This document shows, piece by piece, positions 42,794 to 51,829 of a stretch of 64,000 nucleotides of DNA. Numbering within the stretch: position 1 is the stretch's first letter; each line of letters opens with the position of its first letter. The translations under genes and the position numbers were made by a program. Below the pieces are notes generated by a model, which was given only the letters and a program-made list of their open reading frames with translations, was not told the origin of the DNA and searched no databases. This DNA is from Mycobacterium gordonae (lineage in GTDB: Bacteria; Actinomycetota; Actinomycetes; Mycobacteriales; Mycobacteriaceae), in the NCBI RefSeq assembly GCF_017086405.1, contig NZ_CP070974.1, positions 62,001-126,000 of the forward strand. The letters run 5' to 3'.

Positions 42794-45700
42794 TCAGCGG
42801 TAGGCAGCCGCCGTGTCGACCTTGAGCCACCCTTCTGAGCGGGCGACGCTGAGCAGCGAAGGCGCAGTCGTCTGACTACCCGTGCTTGAACTCTCCCCTG
42901 TCCTGGTCTGTGGTGCCAGCACGCGGAGGCGATTGAGTGCGGCCAATTCGGCGTCGGTGGTGTCGCCGGTGACCGGGCGCTTCGTCAGCCAGCCGAAGTG
43001 CGCAATCTGCTCCGCGGCGCGCATGGTCGTCCGCCGCCGCGAGTTCGGGAGCTGTGCAAGAACGTCCGTGAGCTCGGGCAGAAGCTCGGATACGACCGAT
43101 CCGGACGCGACGCACCACAGCGCCAAAGCCCACTCCGCTCGGCCGAGGTCATCGTCGAGGGTGTCCAGCTGCTCGCGCCACCAGCTGGCATTGCCGCTAT
43201 TGGCTCGTGTCTGAGCAAGGAGTTCGGACGGGTGACCAGTGGACCCGAATGCTGTTGCGCCCGCGCGCTTGCTGTACGCGAGCCCAAACGGCGAGCCTGC
43301 GCCGATGATCGCGATCTCCGAGGCAATCCAGCAGCGTCCGACCTGCTCATGGACTGCCGCTGCGGTGTCCGCCCACGGGAACGTACTGCTCTTGTAGCCG
43401 GACTTGAACGCGCGCTTCTTGGCGACCTTTTCCCACGGCGAACGGGCGCTCCTGAGCTGGTTTATCGCATCAGAACGCCGACGCTTCGCTCGATCGTCGC
43501 CGGAGATGAACCCTGTTGTCGAACTGGTCAGGAACTCCCCGGGCGCGAGACCCGCAGCGACTTGCGCGGGCATGGAGCAGATCGAGGTGACGCGCGGGCA
43601 CTCGCCGTTCAGCACCGCACTGAGCAGCGCCGCTTCGAACGAACTCCCTGGTTCTGGGCAGAGCCCCGTGCTGAGGACGAGTTCAGCGGCGCCATCGGAC
43701 AGGTCAATGTTCTCGAAGGCCGCGGTGATCCCGGCACCGGCTTCGCAGAAAGCTCCGATCGCGAGCCACGCGTTCTGCTGCTCCGTGCCGATCGCTCTGG
43801 TGAGCTGGTCGTACCACCATGCCGAGAACTCGCTGCGCTGGTTGAGCAGTTCTCGAAGCACTCGCACACGCCGCGGGTTGGCGCTGTCACACGGGTCTTT
43901 TGCAATCGTCGTCGTCAGGCGGGTCCAGGTCGGATCGGCACCGCCGTCAGTGGGGTTGGGGAGCTCGGGCAGGGCCACGATGTCGCGTCGGTCGAACGCA
44001 GACAACAGGATCGCGGTCCCCACGTCGGAGCAGAGTGCCGTCAGCACCTTGCGCGCCTCGTGCGGCCGACGTTGGAAAACGCCGTCGGCGAGGAGCGCCC
44101 ACGCGGCGAGGTAAGACGCGGATGCCGATGTCTCTGCCAGTTCCCGCTCGATCCCGGCGGCCAGGACATAGACATCGCTGCCCTTCGCGTTGCCGCCGTA
44201 GAACCTGGCGGTGTTCAGCCAGTACGGGCGGCGGAGGAGCTCCCGAAGCACGGTGGTGTTGTCGAAGTGCGGGTTGTCTTCACCGGCGTTGCGGTACAGA
44301 AATCGCGCGGCGAAGTACTCACGGAGTGAGAGAACCTCGAACTCGTAGGTTCCATCCACCTGGCTGGTCAGGGCCCACAGCCGGTCGCTGATGCCCACGA
44401 AAAGCTCGTCCACGATCGACTCTTGGTTGCCGTAGGTGCGCTGGAAGTGGCGCATCGCCGCCTTCAAGTTGCCGATGCTCATGCGGCCGTCGATCTGCGA
44501 CTCCTCGGTGTGCGCATGTAGGTACCAGCCGAGGAACGGGATGATCTCGAGGAGTTCCTCCTTGTGATTACGAACGGCTTCGGGGTGCTTGTTCGCCTCG
44601 CGCGCGAGGAGGAGGTCGACGTAGGTGTCGTAGAGGTCGGTCCGCTGCGCGGGTGTGGCTGCTCCCTGCCGATGGAGGAGGTCGAGCAGAATCGTCAGCT
44701 GCATTGGGTTGCCAGCGAGTTCGTGGATGTATGGCTCGCGACTCTTGTCGTTGAAGCTTCTCCTCAGCGCGCGGCCGTCCTTGCTCCGGATCCCCCGGAC
44801 GGCGCACCACTTGCGCAAGTAGTCGGCCCGCTGCTCGCCGGTCAGCTGGTTGAGCGCGATGATCTCGAACTTGTCCGCCGCCGGCTCCGGAAGCTCACCC
44901 GCACTGGGGCGCGTGGTGACGACCACCTTGAGCGGTTCGGTGTACGTCTTCCCCCGGCCGGCAAATGCGTTGATCTCGTTGACGACCCGACGCCGGATGC
45001 TGGCGCTTCCGACCTCATCCAGTCCGTCGAGCACGACGAAACTGGGAACCCGATCGAAAATGCTCTGTACGGTGTCGGCAGTAGCGGTGATGCCACCGCT
45101 CTCGTGCGTCATCAGGTCGGCGAGGAAGCACTCGATGGTTGCCTTCTCGCCCTTGCGCGCCTTCTCTTTCCGCGGCTGGCGGTTGTCAGAGTGGTCCCAC
45201 ACGTCGTTGCCGGTAAGCCACAACGCGTAGTCACTCAAGTCCAACCTGATCGGGAACCGCGGTTTCGCCAGCACGGGTAGCGTTTTGGGCCGCTCCGACG
45301 CGGGCATGAACGCGCCGCGGTGCACCTGGCAGATGTACTGGCTGAGGGTGGACTTGCCTTGCCCAGGAGCACCCCGCACCAGGGTGAAGGGCGCCGGCGT
45401 TTGCAGCAGGTGATGCGCAGCGCCACCAAGGTCGCTCGAGGAAAGCGATCGCACTTGGGTTCTCTCTGTGGAGTGAACCAGCTCCGCGGTGACGTCGACG
45501 AAGAGGTCCACCATCCGCTTCCGGTCCACGTCAGCCTGGCTGAACTTGACCCGCTGGTCGTCATCCCATTGCGACGCGGCGACCTGTCGGATCAGCTTGC
45601 GGTCTGCCTGGTTCTTGGTCGCTCCGACTTGCTCGGCCACCAGGAATCGGATGAGATCCCAGCCGGCGAGCATGTCGGCGTAGGCCCACTTGATCGAGTC

Positions 45701-46150
45701 CTCGGAGTTGTCGAGCCACGAGTTCAGCGCCTCGCGCCACAAGCACGTCATCTCCTCGAAGCCGAGTTCCTTGGCGTACGCGTGGAGCTTCTTGTTCAGC
45801 TGGGCGAAGGTGCCAGTTCTGGGCTTGGCTGTGCTCGGCACGTTCGTCACCAGGACGTAGTGGCGTACACCTTCCTTCGCCAGCCGCCGGAGGTTGTCCA
45901 GCTCCTTCTTCACGACGGCGTCCAGCCAACTGACGGGGTTCTTTTCCCAGCCGGCCACAGACCATTTGACTTGGTAGATCAACAATGTCGATGGATCGAT
46001 CTTGCGCTGGCCATCAATGCCGCCGTCTGCCTGGCGCAGCGCCATGGGGGTGAAGTTGGGGAACTGGGCGGCAAGTAGGGCGTTAACGAGCTGCTGGAAG
46101 TCGTGGTCGCCCAGGCGCTCGTAAAGGTAACGGTGTCGACTCTCGGGCAC
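42794..46150 (-). CDS. Avs/bNACHT-like STAND NTPase with N-terminal nuclease
   Basis: The start is GTG 46150 with GAGGAG upstream, giving 1,118 residues. The N-terminal PD-(D/E)xK (Mrr-like) nuclease is seen in HDFQQLVNALLA, GGIDGQR, LIYQVKWS and HYVLVTNVPS. The NACHT/STAND NTPase has Walker A GAPGQGKS (about 260-267), Walker B FVVLDGLDE (about 371-379), sensor TTRPS, and a winged-helix region with LAGNPMQLTILLDL and the FEVLSLREYFAARFL motif. The C-terminal 500 residues are helical repeats, which act as the sensor in this class. Such proteins recognise conserved phage proteins, oligomerise, and activate the nuclease. All motifs look intact. Which Avs or bNACHT clade it belongs to cannot be told by eye. 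Confidence 0.9.
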   Translation of the reverse strand: MPESRHRYLYERLGDHDFQQLVNALLAAQFPNFTPMALRQADGGIDGQRKIDPSTLLIYQVKWSVAGWEKNPVSWLDAVVKKELDNLRRLAKEGVRHYVLVTNVPSTAKPRTGTFAQLNKKLHAYAKELGFEEMTCLWREALNSWLDNSEDSIKWAYADMLAGWDLIRFLVAEQVGATKNQADRKLIRQVAASQWDDDQRVKFSQADVDRKRMVDLFVDVTAELVHSTERTQVRSLSSSDLGGAAHHLLQTPAPFTLVRGAPGQGKSTLSQYICQVHRGAFMPASERPKTLPVLAKPRFPIRLDLSDYALWLTGNDVWDHSDNRQPRKEKARKGEKATIECFLADLMTHESGGITATADTVQSIFDRVPSFVVLDGLDEVGSASIRRRVVNEINAFAGRGKTYTEPLKVVVTTRPSAGELPEPAADKFEIIALNQLTGEQRADYLRKWCAVRGIRSKDGRALRRSFNDKSREPYIHELAGNPMQLTILLDLLHRQGAATPAQRTDLYDTYVDLLLAREANKHPEAVRNHKEELLEIIPFLGWYLHAHTEESQIDGRMSIGNLKAAMRHFQRTYGNQESIVDELFVGISDRLWALTSQVDGTYEFEVLSLREYFAARFLYRNAGEDNPHFDNTTVLRELLRRPYWLNTARFYGGNAKGSDVYVLAAGIERELAETSASASYLAAWALLADGVFQRRPHEARKVLTALCSDVGTAILLSAFDRRDIVALPELPNPTDGGADPTWTRLTTTIAKDPCDSANPRRVRVLRELLNQRSEFSAWWYDQLTRAIGTEQQNAWLAIGAFCEAGAGITAAFENIDLSDGAAELVLSTGLCPEPGSSFEAALLSAVLNGECPRVTSICSMPAQVAAGLAPGEFLTSSTTGFISGDDRAKRRRSDAINQLRSARSPWEKVAKKRAFKSGYKSSTFPWADTAAAVHEQVGRCWIASEIAIIGAGSPFGLAYSKRAGATAFGSTGHPSELLAQTRANSGNASWWREQLDTLDDDLGRAEWALALWCVASGSVVSELLPELTDVLAQLPNSRRRTTMRAAEQIAHFGWLTKRPVTGDTTDAELAALNRLRVLAPQTRTGESSSTGSQTTAPSLLSVARSEGWLKVDTAAAYR

Positions 46151-46556
46151 GGGCCTGACTCCTCTGCTCCAACCCGATCGCACCAGGTACTGCCGTCGGG
46201 AACTTCGAGTGCTGAGTGTCTATTCAACCCGGAGATGCCGACGCGATTGGCGTTAGCGCGCGTTAATGTCGCACAGGCGGATCGGTGACGCTGCCGGCCG
46301 TCAGGAAGCCGATAGCCGCCGACTATGTCAGGCCCGACGAGTAGTCTCGGACGCGAGGGAGATCTTGAGTGTCGGCTTCGGTCGAATCGTCGGCAGTTTC
46401 TTTCGGAGAAAGCAGTCAAGAACCTCGGCGCATCAGCGCACGACTCCGTCGATGGCTTGGCGAGGAGGGCCAACTACAGGCCACGTATTCGCGCTTCCGC
46501 TCAACGTCAGCCCCGTCGATTATCCTGGTAGAACCTAAGCGAAGGTGGTGTTCCGG
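46151..46556. other. Divergent intergenic region
   Basis: About 400 bp between the Avs-like gene and the VbhA-like antitoxin, no gene seen. TATCCT at 46521-46526 could be a -10 box for the antitoxin gene. A near-palindrome TTAGCGCGCGTTAA lies at about 46252-46265. Confidence 0.4.
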
Positions 46557-46739
46557 GTGACCGAGCTGCAGAAGGCCAAGCGCCGTATCAAAGCCGTGCG
46601 CGCTATCCGCCGCAGCACTGAACTAGAGGGTTTCCGCAGCACCAACGCAACGCGCGCCGACCAGGTGGCCTATGCCCGCGGAACCATCACCGCCGCCGAG
46701 CTGCGCGACCGCGTCCGGCGCCGATACAACCTGCAGTAA
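46557..46739 (+). CDS. VbhA-like antitoxin of Fic toxin
   Basis: This 60-residue protein from GTG 46557 (an in-frame GTG at 46545 is possible) reads MTELQKAKRRIKAVRAIRRS, then TELEG, the (S/T)xxxE(G/N) inhibitory motif of class I Fic antitoxins. It ends with the typical ADQVAYARGTITAAELRDRV segment. In the family the Glu blocks ATP binding in the Fic active site. The gene lies 12 bp upstream of the fic frame. It appears intact even though its toxin is frameshifted. Confidence 0.85.
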   Translation: MTELQKAKRRIKAVRAIRRSTELEGFRSTNATRADQVAYARGTITAAELRDRVRRRYNLQ

Positions 46740-46751
46740 CTGGGCCTGGAA

Positions 46752-47480
46752 GTGCCGCACCCCTGGGAGACCGAAGATCTTGAACGGAACTGGCAGGGCT
46801 ACTTCATCCCCGGCACGAGCATTTTGCGGAACCGGGTGGGCGCCCGAACGGCGGAAGCGCTTCGCGACGCTGAGAACGATCTTGTTGAGGCACGTGTCAT
46901 CGAGCTTCGTGAGGCCCCCGAACTTGCGGGTGAGCGCACTTACGATCTCACGCATTTGCGAGCGATCCACCGCCACCTTTTTCAGGACGTGTATGTGTGG
47001 GCCGGTGATGTGCGGACCGTCGGCATCGAAAAAGGTGGCGAATCCTTTTGTCCGCCAGGCAGCATCAGCCAGCCGATGACCCATATCGCCGCCGAGATCC
47101 CCACCGGCTAAACCAACTCAAAGCTGAGGCTGACCTCGCACCCACCGTCGCCTACCTGTACGACTACGTGAACTTCGCCCATCCCTTCCGCGAGGGAAAT
47201 GGCCGCTGCACCCGTGAGTTCTTCGATCTGCTCTTGTCCGAAAGGGGCGCCGGACTCGACTGGCAGAAGACAGACCTCACCGAGTTGCACAGTGCATGCC
47301 ACATAGCGCGCGCCGAATCCGACCTCGGAGGGCTAACGGCGATGTTCGCGGCAATCCTCGACGATGACCTTCTCGATGCTCACTCGCTCCTCGAAACTCG
47401 CCCCCTTCCGAGATGGGAACGTCGCACAGCGGACATGCTCCTGCGCCATCAGGGTAAGCGCAGACACCGACAAGACTGCG
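46752..47480 (+). pseudogene. Fic adenylyltransferase toxin, frameshifted
   Basis: From GTG 46752 the N-terminal part reads WETEDLERNWQGYFIPGTSI and YVWAGDVRTVGIEKGG, then stops at 47111. The next frame continues LNQLKAEADLAPTVAYLYDY and the catalytic motif HPFREGNGRCTREFF. One missing C in the run at 47099-47102 would restore one frame of about 240 residues. Fic proteins transfer AMP to target proteins, commonly DNA gyrase/topoisomerase for VbhT-like toxins. The downstream frame has no stop near the expected end and runs into the antisense DUF2290 gene, so the 3' end may also be damaged. A sequencing error is possible. Confidence 0.8.
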
Positions 47481-47683
47481 GAGACGACACGGGGCATGCG
47501 AATCATTCGCCGGTCCCACCGCCGTCGGTTCCAAGACCAGCCACGCCCACGCCCTATCGCGCGTGTGTTGTCACACCCAAGCGAGTTAACGCCGATACGT
47601 ACACGACGCCGGTCACCCTTGGACAACCACTCCCCCTGCAGGGATCTGGACTCGAGTGTCGTTACGGACTGTCGATCGCCCGA

Positions 47684-48352
47684 TCATCCACGCCGGCGCC
47701 ACGCCACGTGCGGCTCATAACGCTCATCCTCGGTAACGGTGCTATCACGGTCGCTTTTCGGAAGGGCCTCGAAGAAGTCGACGTTGGCCGCGTACTGATC
47801 CTTATAGAAGTTGCGAAACACGAACCGCACGAAGTCTTCTGCGGCCATGGGTGCCTCGCACGCGATGCGGCACGTCGAGACGTTGAGGGTCAGGTGTGAC
47901 GTCGGGTGGCCAACTGCTGCCGAGCCGGGATCGAAGTCGAGGCGGATCGCACTCTGCATGGTGATGTCGTCCTGCGGTTCGGCGGCGTGCAGGTCGAGAA
48001 CGTCACCGATCGCTTCGGTGAGCAGGAAGTCCTGGTCGACGCGATAGGGACACGGCACATAGGCGAGGCGATGCCCTGCGATCTCGCCGTGAGCCACGTC
48101 GTAGGTCAGTTGCAGCAGTGCAGCATCGGGCAAAAGCGCGGAGTACTCGCCGGCCTGCGCCCACCGCCGGTAGGTACGGATAGTCGGGTAATCCACGAAG
48201 TCCACGAACTTCCCCGCCGGCGCCGGCGACCGCCACGTCACCCTCGCACCGTCGACGACGATCACCGCGTTGGGTAGCAGAATCAAGTTCCTGGCGAGGA
48301 GTCCGTTGAGGAGGTCCTTGATACCGCGACTGAGGGCATTAGCGGTTGTCAT
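47684..48352 (-). CDS. DUF2290 protein, partner of the SF1 helicase
   Basis: This 222-residue protein has the DUF2290 layout: LLARNLILLPNAVIVVDG at the N-terminus, YSALLPDAALLQLTYDV, HRLAYVPCPYRVD, and the diagnostic AIRLDFDP...HPTSHLTLNVSTC and FVRFVFRNFYK. The function of DUF2290 is unknown. Its ATG (48352) lies 14 bp inside the 3' end of the helicase gene, so the two are translationally coupled and very likely act together. No catalytic motif is obvious. It ends convergent with the damaged fic gene. Confidence 0.8.
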   Translation of the reverse strand: MTTANALSRGIKDLLNGLLARNLILLPNAVIVVDGARVTWRSPAPAGKFVDFVDYPTIRTYRRWAQAGEYSALLPDAALLQLTYDVAHGEIAGHRLAYVPCPYRVDQDFLLTEAIGDVLDLHAAEPQDDITMQSAIRLDFDPGSAAVGHPTSHLTLNVSTCRIACEAPMAAEDFVRFVFRNFYKDQYAANVDFFEALPKSDRDSTVTEDERYEPHVAWRRRG

Positions 48353-50483
48353 CGAATCCGGGAAGCTGGTTGAGGTAGTTCGACAGTTGTCGAAGCAACT
48401 TGGGCGGCAGTTGATCCGGCGACACCTCGCCTCGTTCGAAGGCTTCCGCCAACTGCTCCAGCGCGACGATCTGCGAAGCGGGCGCGTTGCGGTTCAGGTC
48501 TGCGTTCACTCGGCGCATCTCAGCGAGCTGCTCGGCAGTGGGAATGGTGAATTTAAGTCTGAAGTCCGCGGCCCGCACCGCTTCCACTTCGTCCGCGATG
48601 CCGGCCATCGTGGTCCCGAAACCACACACCCGAACCCAGGCCTTGCTGCGGGTGATGGCGGTGAAGATCGTGTTGCGTCGGCTGACCTCGTTGAAGGCTG
48701 CACCGGCGTACTGAGCATCGAGCACGTACACCATCGGGGCCTCGTTCCCCTTGGCGCGGTAGATGTGGGCCACGGCGACCGAACCGCGGACGAAGACGAT
48801 GTCCTGGCTGCTGTTGACGCCGACCAGATGGCTCGGGATCCCGTGATCCTCGAGGATGCTCGCGAGCCTGGCGTAGCGCCGCTTCGACGTGTACGCGCTC
48901 GGGATGACGATGAGGATGTCATCGTGCTCGAGTTCGGCAGGCCCAACGTCGTTGAGGATCTGCTGCGCAACCCACCGATCCTGAGACGGCTCGTCGGCGA
49001 AATCGCTTCGGAACATCACCGCGTCCTCGCTGCGCAGCAGTTCCACGAAGTAGGCGGGAGAACTCAGACCGGAGCGGGAGAGTTCGACGTAGGAACCCAA
49101 CTGAAGGCTGCCGGCGTCTCGCTGATACCCAATCTCCTCCCACAGCTGCGGATCTTCGAAGTGTTGAACAAGACCGTCGGGCCGGTAGATCCCGAAGCCG
49201 ATCGAATGTGCGGTCGCCAGTGCCCAGGGGGTGTTGCGATAGCAGATCGGCAGCACGACATCGCGGCGAGGTTCGCCCTCTCGGTTGGTGATGTTGACCA
49301 CCGGATCACCGGTTGCCGTGGTACCGAACAGCTCACCGAGGCTGGCCATCTCGCGCTCGTCGAGTTTCTGAAGTTCGTCGTAGGCCCACACGACGCGCTT
49401 GGGATCCTTCGTGAACAGGTAGAGCAGACGAAAGAAGCTCGGCGGCAGGTCCTGGGCCTCGTCGATGAGGATCGCGTCGAATAAGGGCTCGATGTCACTT
49501 GTCTCGGCGACCGCGAGCAGTTCCTGGCACACCCCTTCGAAAGCCCGGTCGCGACCGTACTTCCGTTCGGCCATGCCGAAATTGACGGGCTGCACGCCCA
49601 GAGCGTCAGCCAAGCGCGTATAGAGACCTTCACGGGAACGCGTACCCCACGCATGGAGGATCGCCAGCCGCTCGGGATCGGGCAGATCGTCCATATGGGC
49701 GAAGGAGAACCGCTTGATGAGGTCTTCGAACTGCTGATACAACGACTGCGACCAGAAAGTCACCGCGATCTTCCACGACTCGTTCTGCGCGTGCAGCAGA
49801 GCGGCCTTGAGTGCCAGAACGATGGTCTTGCCAGAGCCTGCCAGGCCTCGGATGCGTTGGGGCCCAGCGGGAGTCTCGATCGCCGCCTTCTTCTGCCAGA
49901 AGTCCAGGTTCGCAATGCCCCGCTCGATGACCTTCATCGCGGCACCGCGACTGTCGGCGCTCTTGACCTCCGCTCGGCGTTTCGCGGGCCTGATGGTGCT
50001 GACCCGCTGCAGGGCCGCCTGCAGACTGCGATATAGGTCCGCGTCGAGCCCCTGCTGCTCGCCGATGAACGCGGGAAGCTCCTCGAAGCTGCGGAAGGCC
50101 GCTTCAGTCGGAACCGGCGGGTTGCCCACGGGTGCCGCGAAGACGGTGACCGTGACAATGCCGATGGCGAACTTGCGGCCCCGTCTTAGGGTGTCGTAGC
50201 GCGACAGATGGCTTTCGAGGGCGTTGAAGATCCGGTCCTGCTCGGCGCCGAGGCGCATCCAGTCGTCATCGGTGGTCGGTATGCTATCGGCGAATCTGTA
50301 CGCGATGAGCCCCCGCTCCTCGGACACCAGGAGAGCGTCGATCTCGACTCGATCATCGGCTGTCGCCAGCACGGGGTATCCGAGGTAGATCGTGCCTTCA
50401 TCGAGTTCCCGGTCGAGAAGGTCGGCGAGTTCGTGTGCCGCTTCGATGTTGCCGGATGGCCCGTGTACGACCTCAAGCGCCAT
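48339..50483 (-). CDS. SF1 (UvrD-like) helicase coupled to DUF2290
   Basis: The start is ATG 50483, with a strong GGGAGG site, giving 714 residues. Residues about 1-125 form a separate N-terminal domain (VEIDALLVSEERGLIAYRF), reminiscent of NERD/PD-(D/E)xK folds but without a clear catalytic Lys. The helicase core follows: Walker A RGLAGSGKT, motif II DAILIDEAQDLP, motif III VVWAYDELQKL, motif IV-V LPICYRNTPWALATA, SVAVAHIYRAKGNEAPMV, and motif VI YTAITRSK-like (FTAITRSKAWVRV). All helicase motifs look intact. A C-terminal charged helix follows. Together with DUF2290 it forms a two-gene operon that could process foreign DNA; that role is inference. Confidence 0.88.
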   Translation of the reverse strand: MALEVVHGPSGNIEAAHELADLLDRELDEGTIYLGYPVLATADDRVEIDALLVSEERGLIAYRFADSIPTTDDDWMRLGAEQDRIFNALESHLSRYDTLRRGRKFAIGIVTVTVFAAPVGNPPVPTEAAFRSFEELPAFIGEQQGLDADLYRSLQAALQRVSTIRPAKRRAEVKSADSRGAAMKVIERGIANLDFWQKKAAIETPAGPQRIRGLAGSGKTIVLALKAALLHAQNESWKIAVTFWSQSLYQQFEDLIKRFSFAHMDDLPDPERLAILHAWGTRSREGLYTRLADALGVQPVNFGMAERKYGRDRAFEGVCQELLAVAETSDIEPLFDAILIDEAQDLPPSFFRLLYLFTKDPKRVVWAYDELQKLDEREMASLGELFGTTATGDPVVNITNREGEPRRDVVLPICYRNTPWALATAHSIGFGIYRPDGLVQHFEDPQLWEEIGYQRDAGSLQLGSYVELSRSGLSSPAYFVELLRSEDAVMFRSDFADEPSQDRWVAQQILNDVGPAELEHDDILIVIPSAYTSKRRYARLASILEDHGIPSHLVGVNSSQDIVFVRGSVAVAHIYRAKGNEAPMVYVLDAQYAGAAFNEVSRRNTIFTAITRSKAWVRVCGFGTTMAGIADEVEAVRAADFRLKFTIPTAEQLAEMRRVNADLNRNAPASQIVALEQLAEAFERGEVSPDQLPPKLLRQLSNYLNQLPGFDDNR

Positions 50484-50561
50484 CTGACCTCCCAAATCAC
50501 ACGCCAATCCGCCGCCGCCAAGACCGTGACCGACGGAGCCCGCCGCGATGCATGTTACTGA

Positions 50562-50578
50562 CACCCATAACGGGTGTT
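50562..50578 (-). promoter_or_regulatory. Inverted repeat upstream of the helicase operon
   Basis: ACACCC-ATAAC-GGGTGT, a perfect 6-bp inverted repeat about 80 bp before the helicase start. It is a possible operator for either the helicase operon or the divergent integrase. Confidence 0.4.
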
Positions 50579-50686
50579 CTTCGCCGACAGGTGCAGGGGT
50601 GCACCAATGACGTCAGGGAGCTTCCTCGGATCACAGTGCTGGCTCGTTTTGAGCGGCTGTAGCCTTGCCGCCGCGGCGCACAGTAC

Positions 50687-50713
50687 ATGGATAACCGCTA
50701 TTATGCATGAGTT
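50687..50713 (+). promoter_or_regulatory. Palindromic TATTATG motif, copy 3 (integrase promoter)
   Basis: ATGGATAA-N6-TTATGCAT (50687-50694 and 50701-50708), one mismatch from the perfect palindrome at 40504. TATTAT (50699-50704) lies 9 nt before the integrase ATG, so it is a likely -10 element. Confidence 0.6.
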
Positions 50714-51760
50714 ATGTCACCCGCTGACGCACGCTCGCCAAGTGCGCCACCCCGCACCGACGCCGAGCGGCCCGAATGGTTTCGCGCGTTTCTGGCCGAC
50801 CGAAGCACCCGCAAACCCTCCCCGCACACCGTGGACGCGTATCGGTGTGACTTTGACGCGATCGCCGTCGTGCTGGCCGGCTGCCCCCAACAGCTGGCTG
50901 CGCTGGACTGCGTCGCGATCACCAAGGACACGATGCGCCAGGCCTTCGCGGTGTTCGCCGCCTCCCGCGAACCAGCATCCATCCGGCGCTGCTGGTCGAC
51001 GTGGAACACGTTGTGCAGCTATCTGTTTACCGCTGAGCTGCTCGAGGCCAACCCGATGCAATTCGTGGGCAGACCGAAGGTCGCCAAGAGCCTTCCGAAG
51101 GCACTTCCCGCCGCGGCCGCTAAGGCCCTCGTCGACGCCGTCACAGACCACAGCGATGCGAAACTGCGCAACCAATGGCCCGAACGCGACCGCGCCATTA
51201 TTCTGACCATCTTGCTCGCTGGCCTGCGCGCCGGCGAATTGCGCGCCGCCAACGTCGGGGATGTCCGCCTCACCGAGGCCGGTGGGGTGATCCACGTGCG
51301 CGGCAAGGGCAATAAGGACCGCGCCATCCCGATCGAGGCGGCCCTGATTGACGTTCTGAGTGACTACCTGGCCAGTCGCGGCACTCGCTTCCCCGCGGCC
51401 AGCCGGCGCCGGCAGGGCAGCGACGTTCCGGTGCTGCGCCGCTGGCCCACCACAGCGCCGCTGTTCGTCGGTGTCGACGGGCAGCGCATCACCCGCGGGG
51501 CATTGCAATACCGAATCCTGCGTGCGTTCAAACTGGCCGGGCCGGACGCTCACCGCAATCCGGGGGCCCTGGTGCACGCGCTGCGACACACCTACGCCAC
51601 CGAGCTAGCGAACACCAACATCAGCGTCTACACCCTCATGAAACTCCTTGGCCACGAATCCATGGCGACCTCCCAGCGGTACGTCAACGCTGCCGGGGCC
51701 GAAACCCGTTCCGCCGCGGCGCAAAACCCGCTCTACCGCCTCACCAAAGACCGCCACTAG
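50714..51760 (+). CDS. Tyrosine recombinase/integrase
   Basis: This 348-residue protein has a SAM-like core-binding domain (about 20-120: FRAFLADRSTRKPSPHTVDA) and a catalytic domain with R in LLAGLRAGELRAA, K in RGKGNKDRAIPI, H-x-x-R in LVHALRHTYATELA, H in LLGHESMA and the nucleophile Tyr in SQRYVNAAG. All residues are present, so it should be active. Its promoter carries the palindromic TATTATG motif. No tRNA or obvious attachment repeat is visible next to it. The following MucR-like gene is 69 bp downstream in the same direction. Confidence 0.93.
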   Translation: MSPADARSPSAPPRTDAERPEWFRAFLADRSTRKPSPHTVDAYRCDFDAIAVVLAGCPQQLAALDCVAITKDTMRQAFAVFAASREPASIRRCWSTWNTLCSYLFTAELLEANPMQFVGRPKVAKSLPKALPAAAAKALVDAVTDHSDAKLRNQWPERDRAIILTILLAGLRAGELRAANVGDVRLTEAGGVIHVRGKGNKDRAIPIEAALIDVLSDYLASRGTRFPAASRRRQGSDVPVLRRWPTTAPLFVGVDGQRITRGALQYRILRAFKLAGPDAHRNPGALVHALRHTYATELANTNISVYTLMKLLGHESMATSQRYVNAAGAETRSAAAQNPLYRLTKDRH

Positions 51761-51829
51761 TGCCGCTCTGACGGCTGCGGTAGCCAAGTGATCAACCTCG
51801 CGGTTCGCGCCTGGCTACAGTAATCAGAC

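Noticed and set aside
42998..44329. 443-residue plus-strand frame across the Avs-like gene
   Set aside because: Arg/Gly-rich shadow of the minus-strand gene, which has clear NACHT and nuclease motifs.
47099..47111. Programmed frameshift in fic
   Set aside because: The C4 run is not a recognised X-XXY-YYZ slippery site in that frame and Fic toxins are not known to be made by frameshifting; a one-base loss is simpler.
48270..49484. 404-residue plus-strand frame across the helicase
   Set aside because: Antisense shadow; the helicase motifs and DUF2290 coupling are on the minus strand.
50600..50760. tRNA attachment site next to the integrase
   Set aside because: I searched the flanks by eye for a tRNA-like fold or a T-loop GTTCRANYC match and found none.
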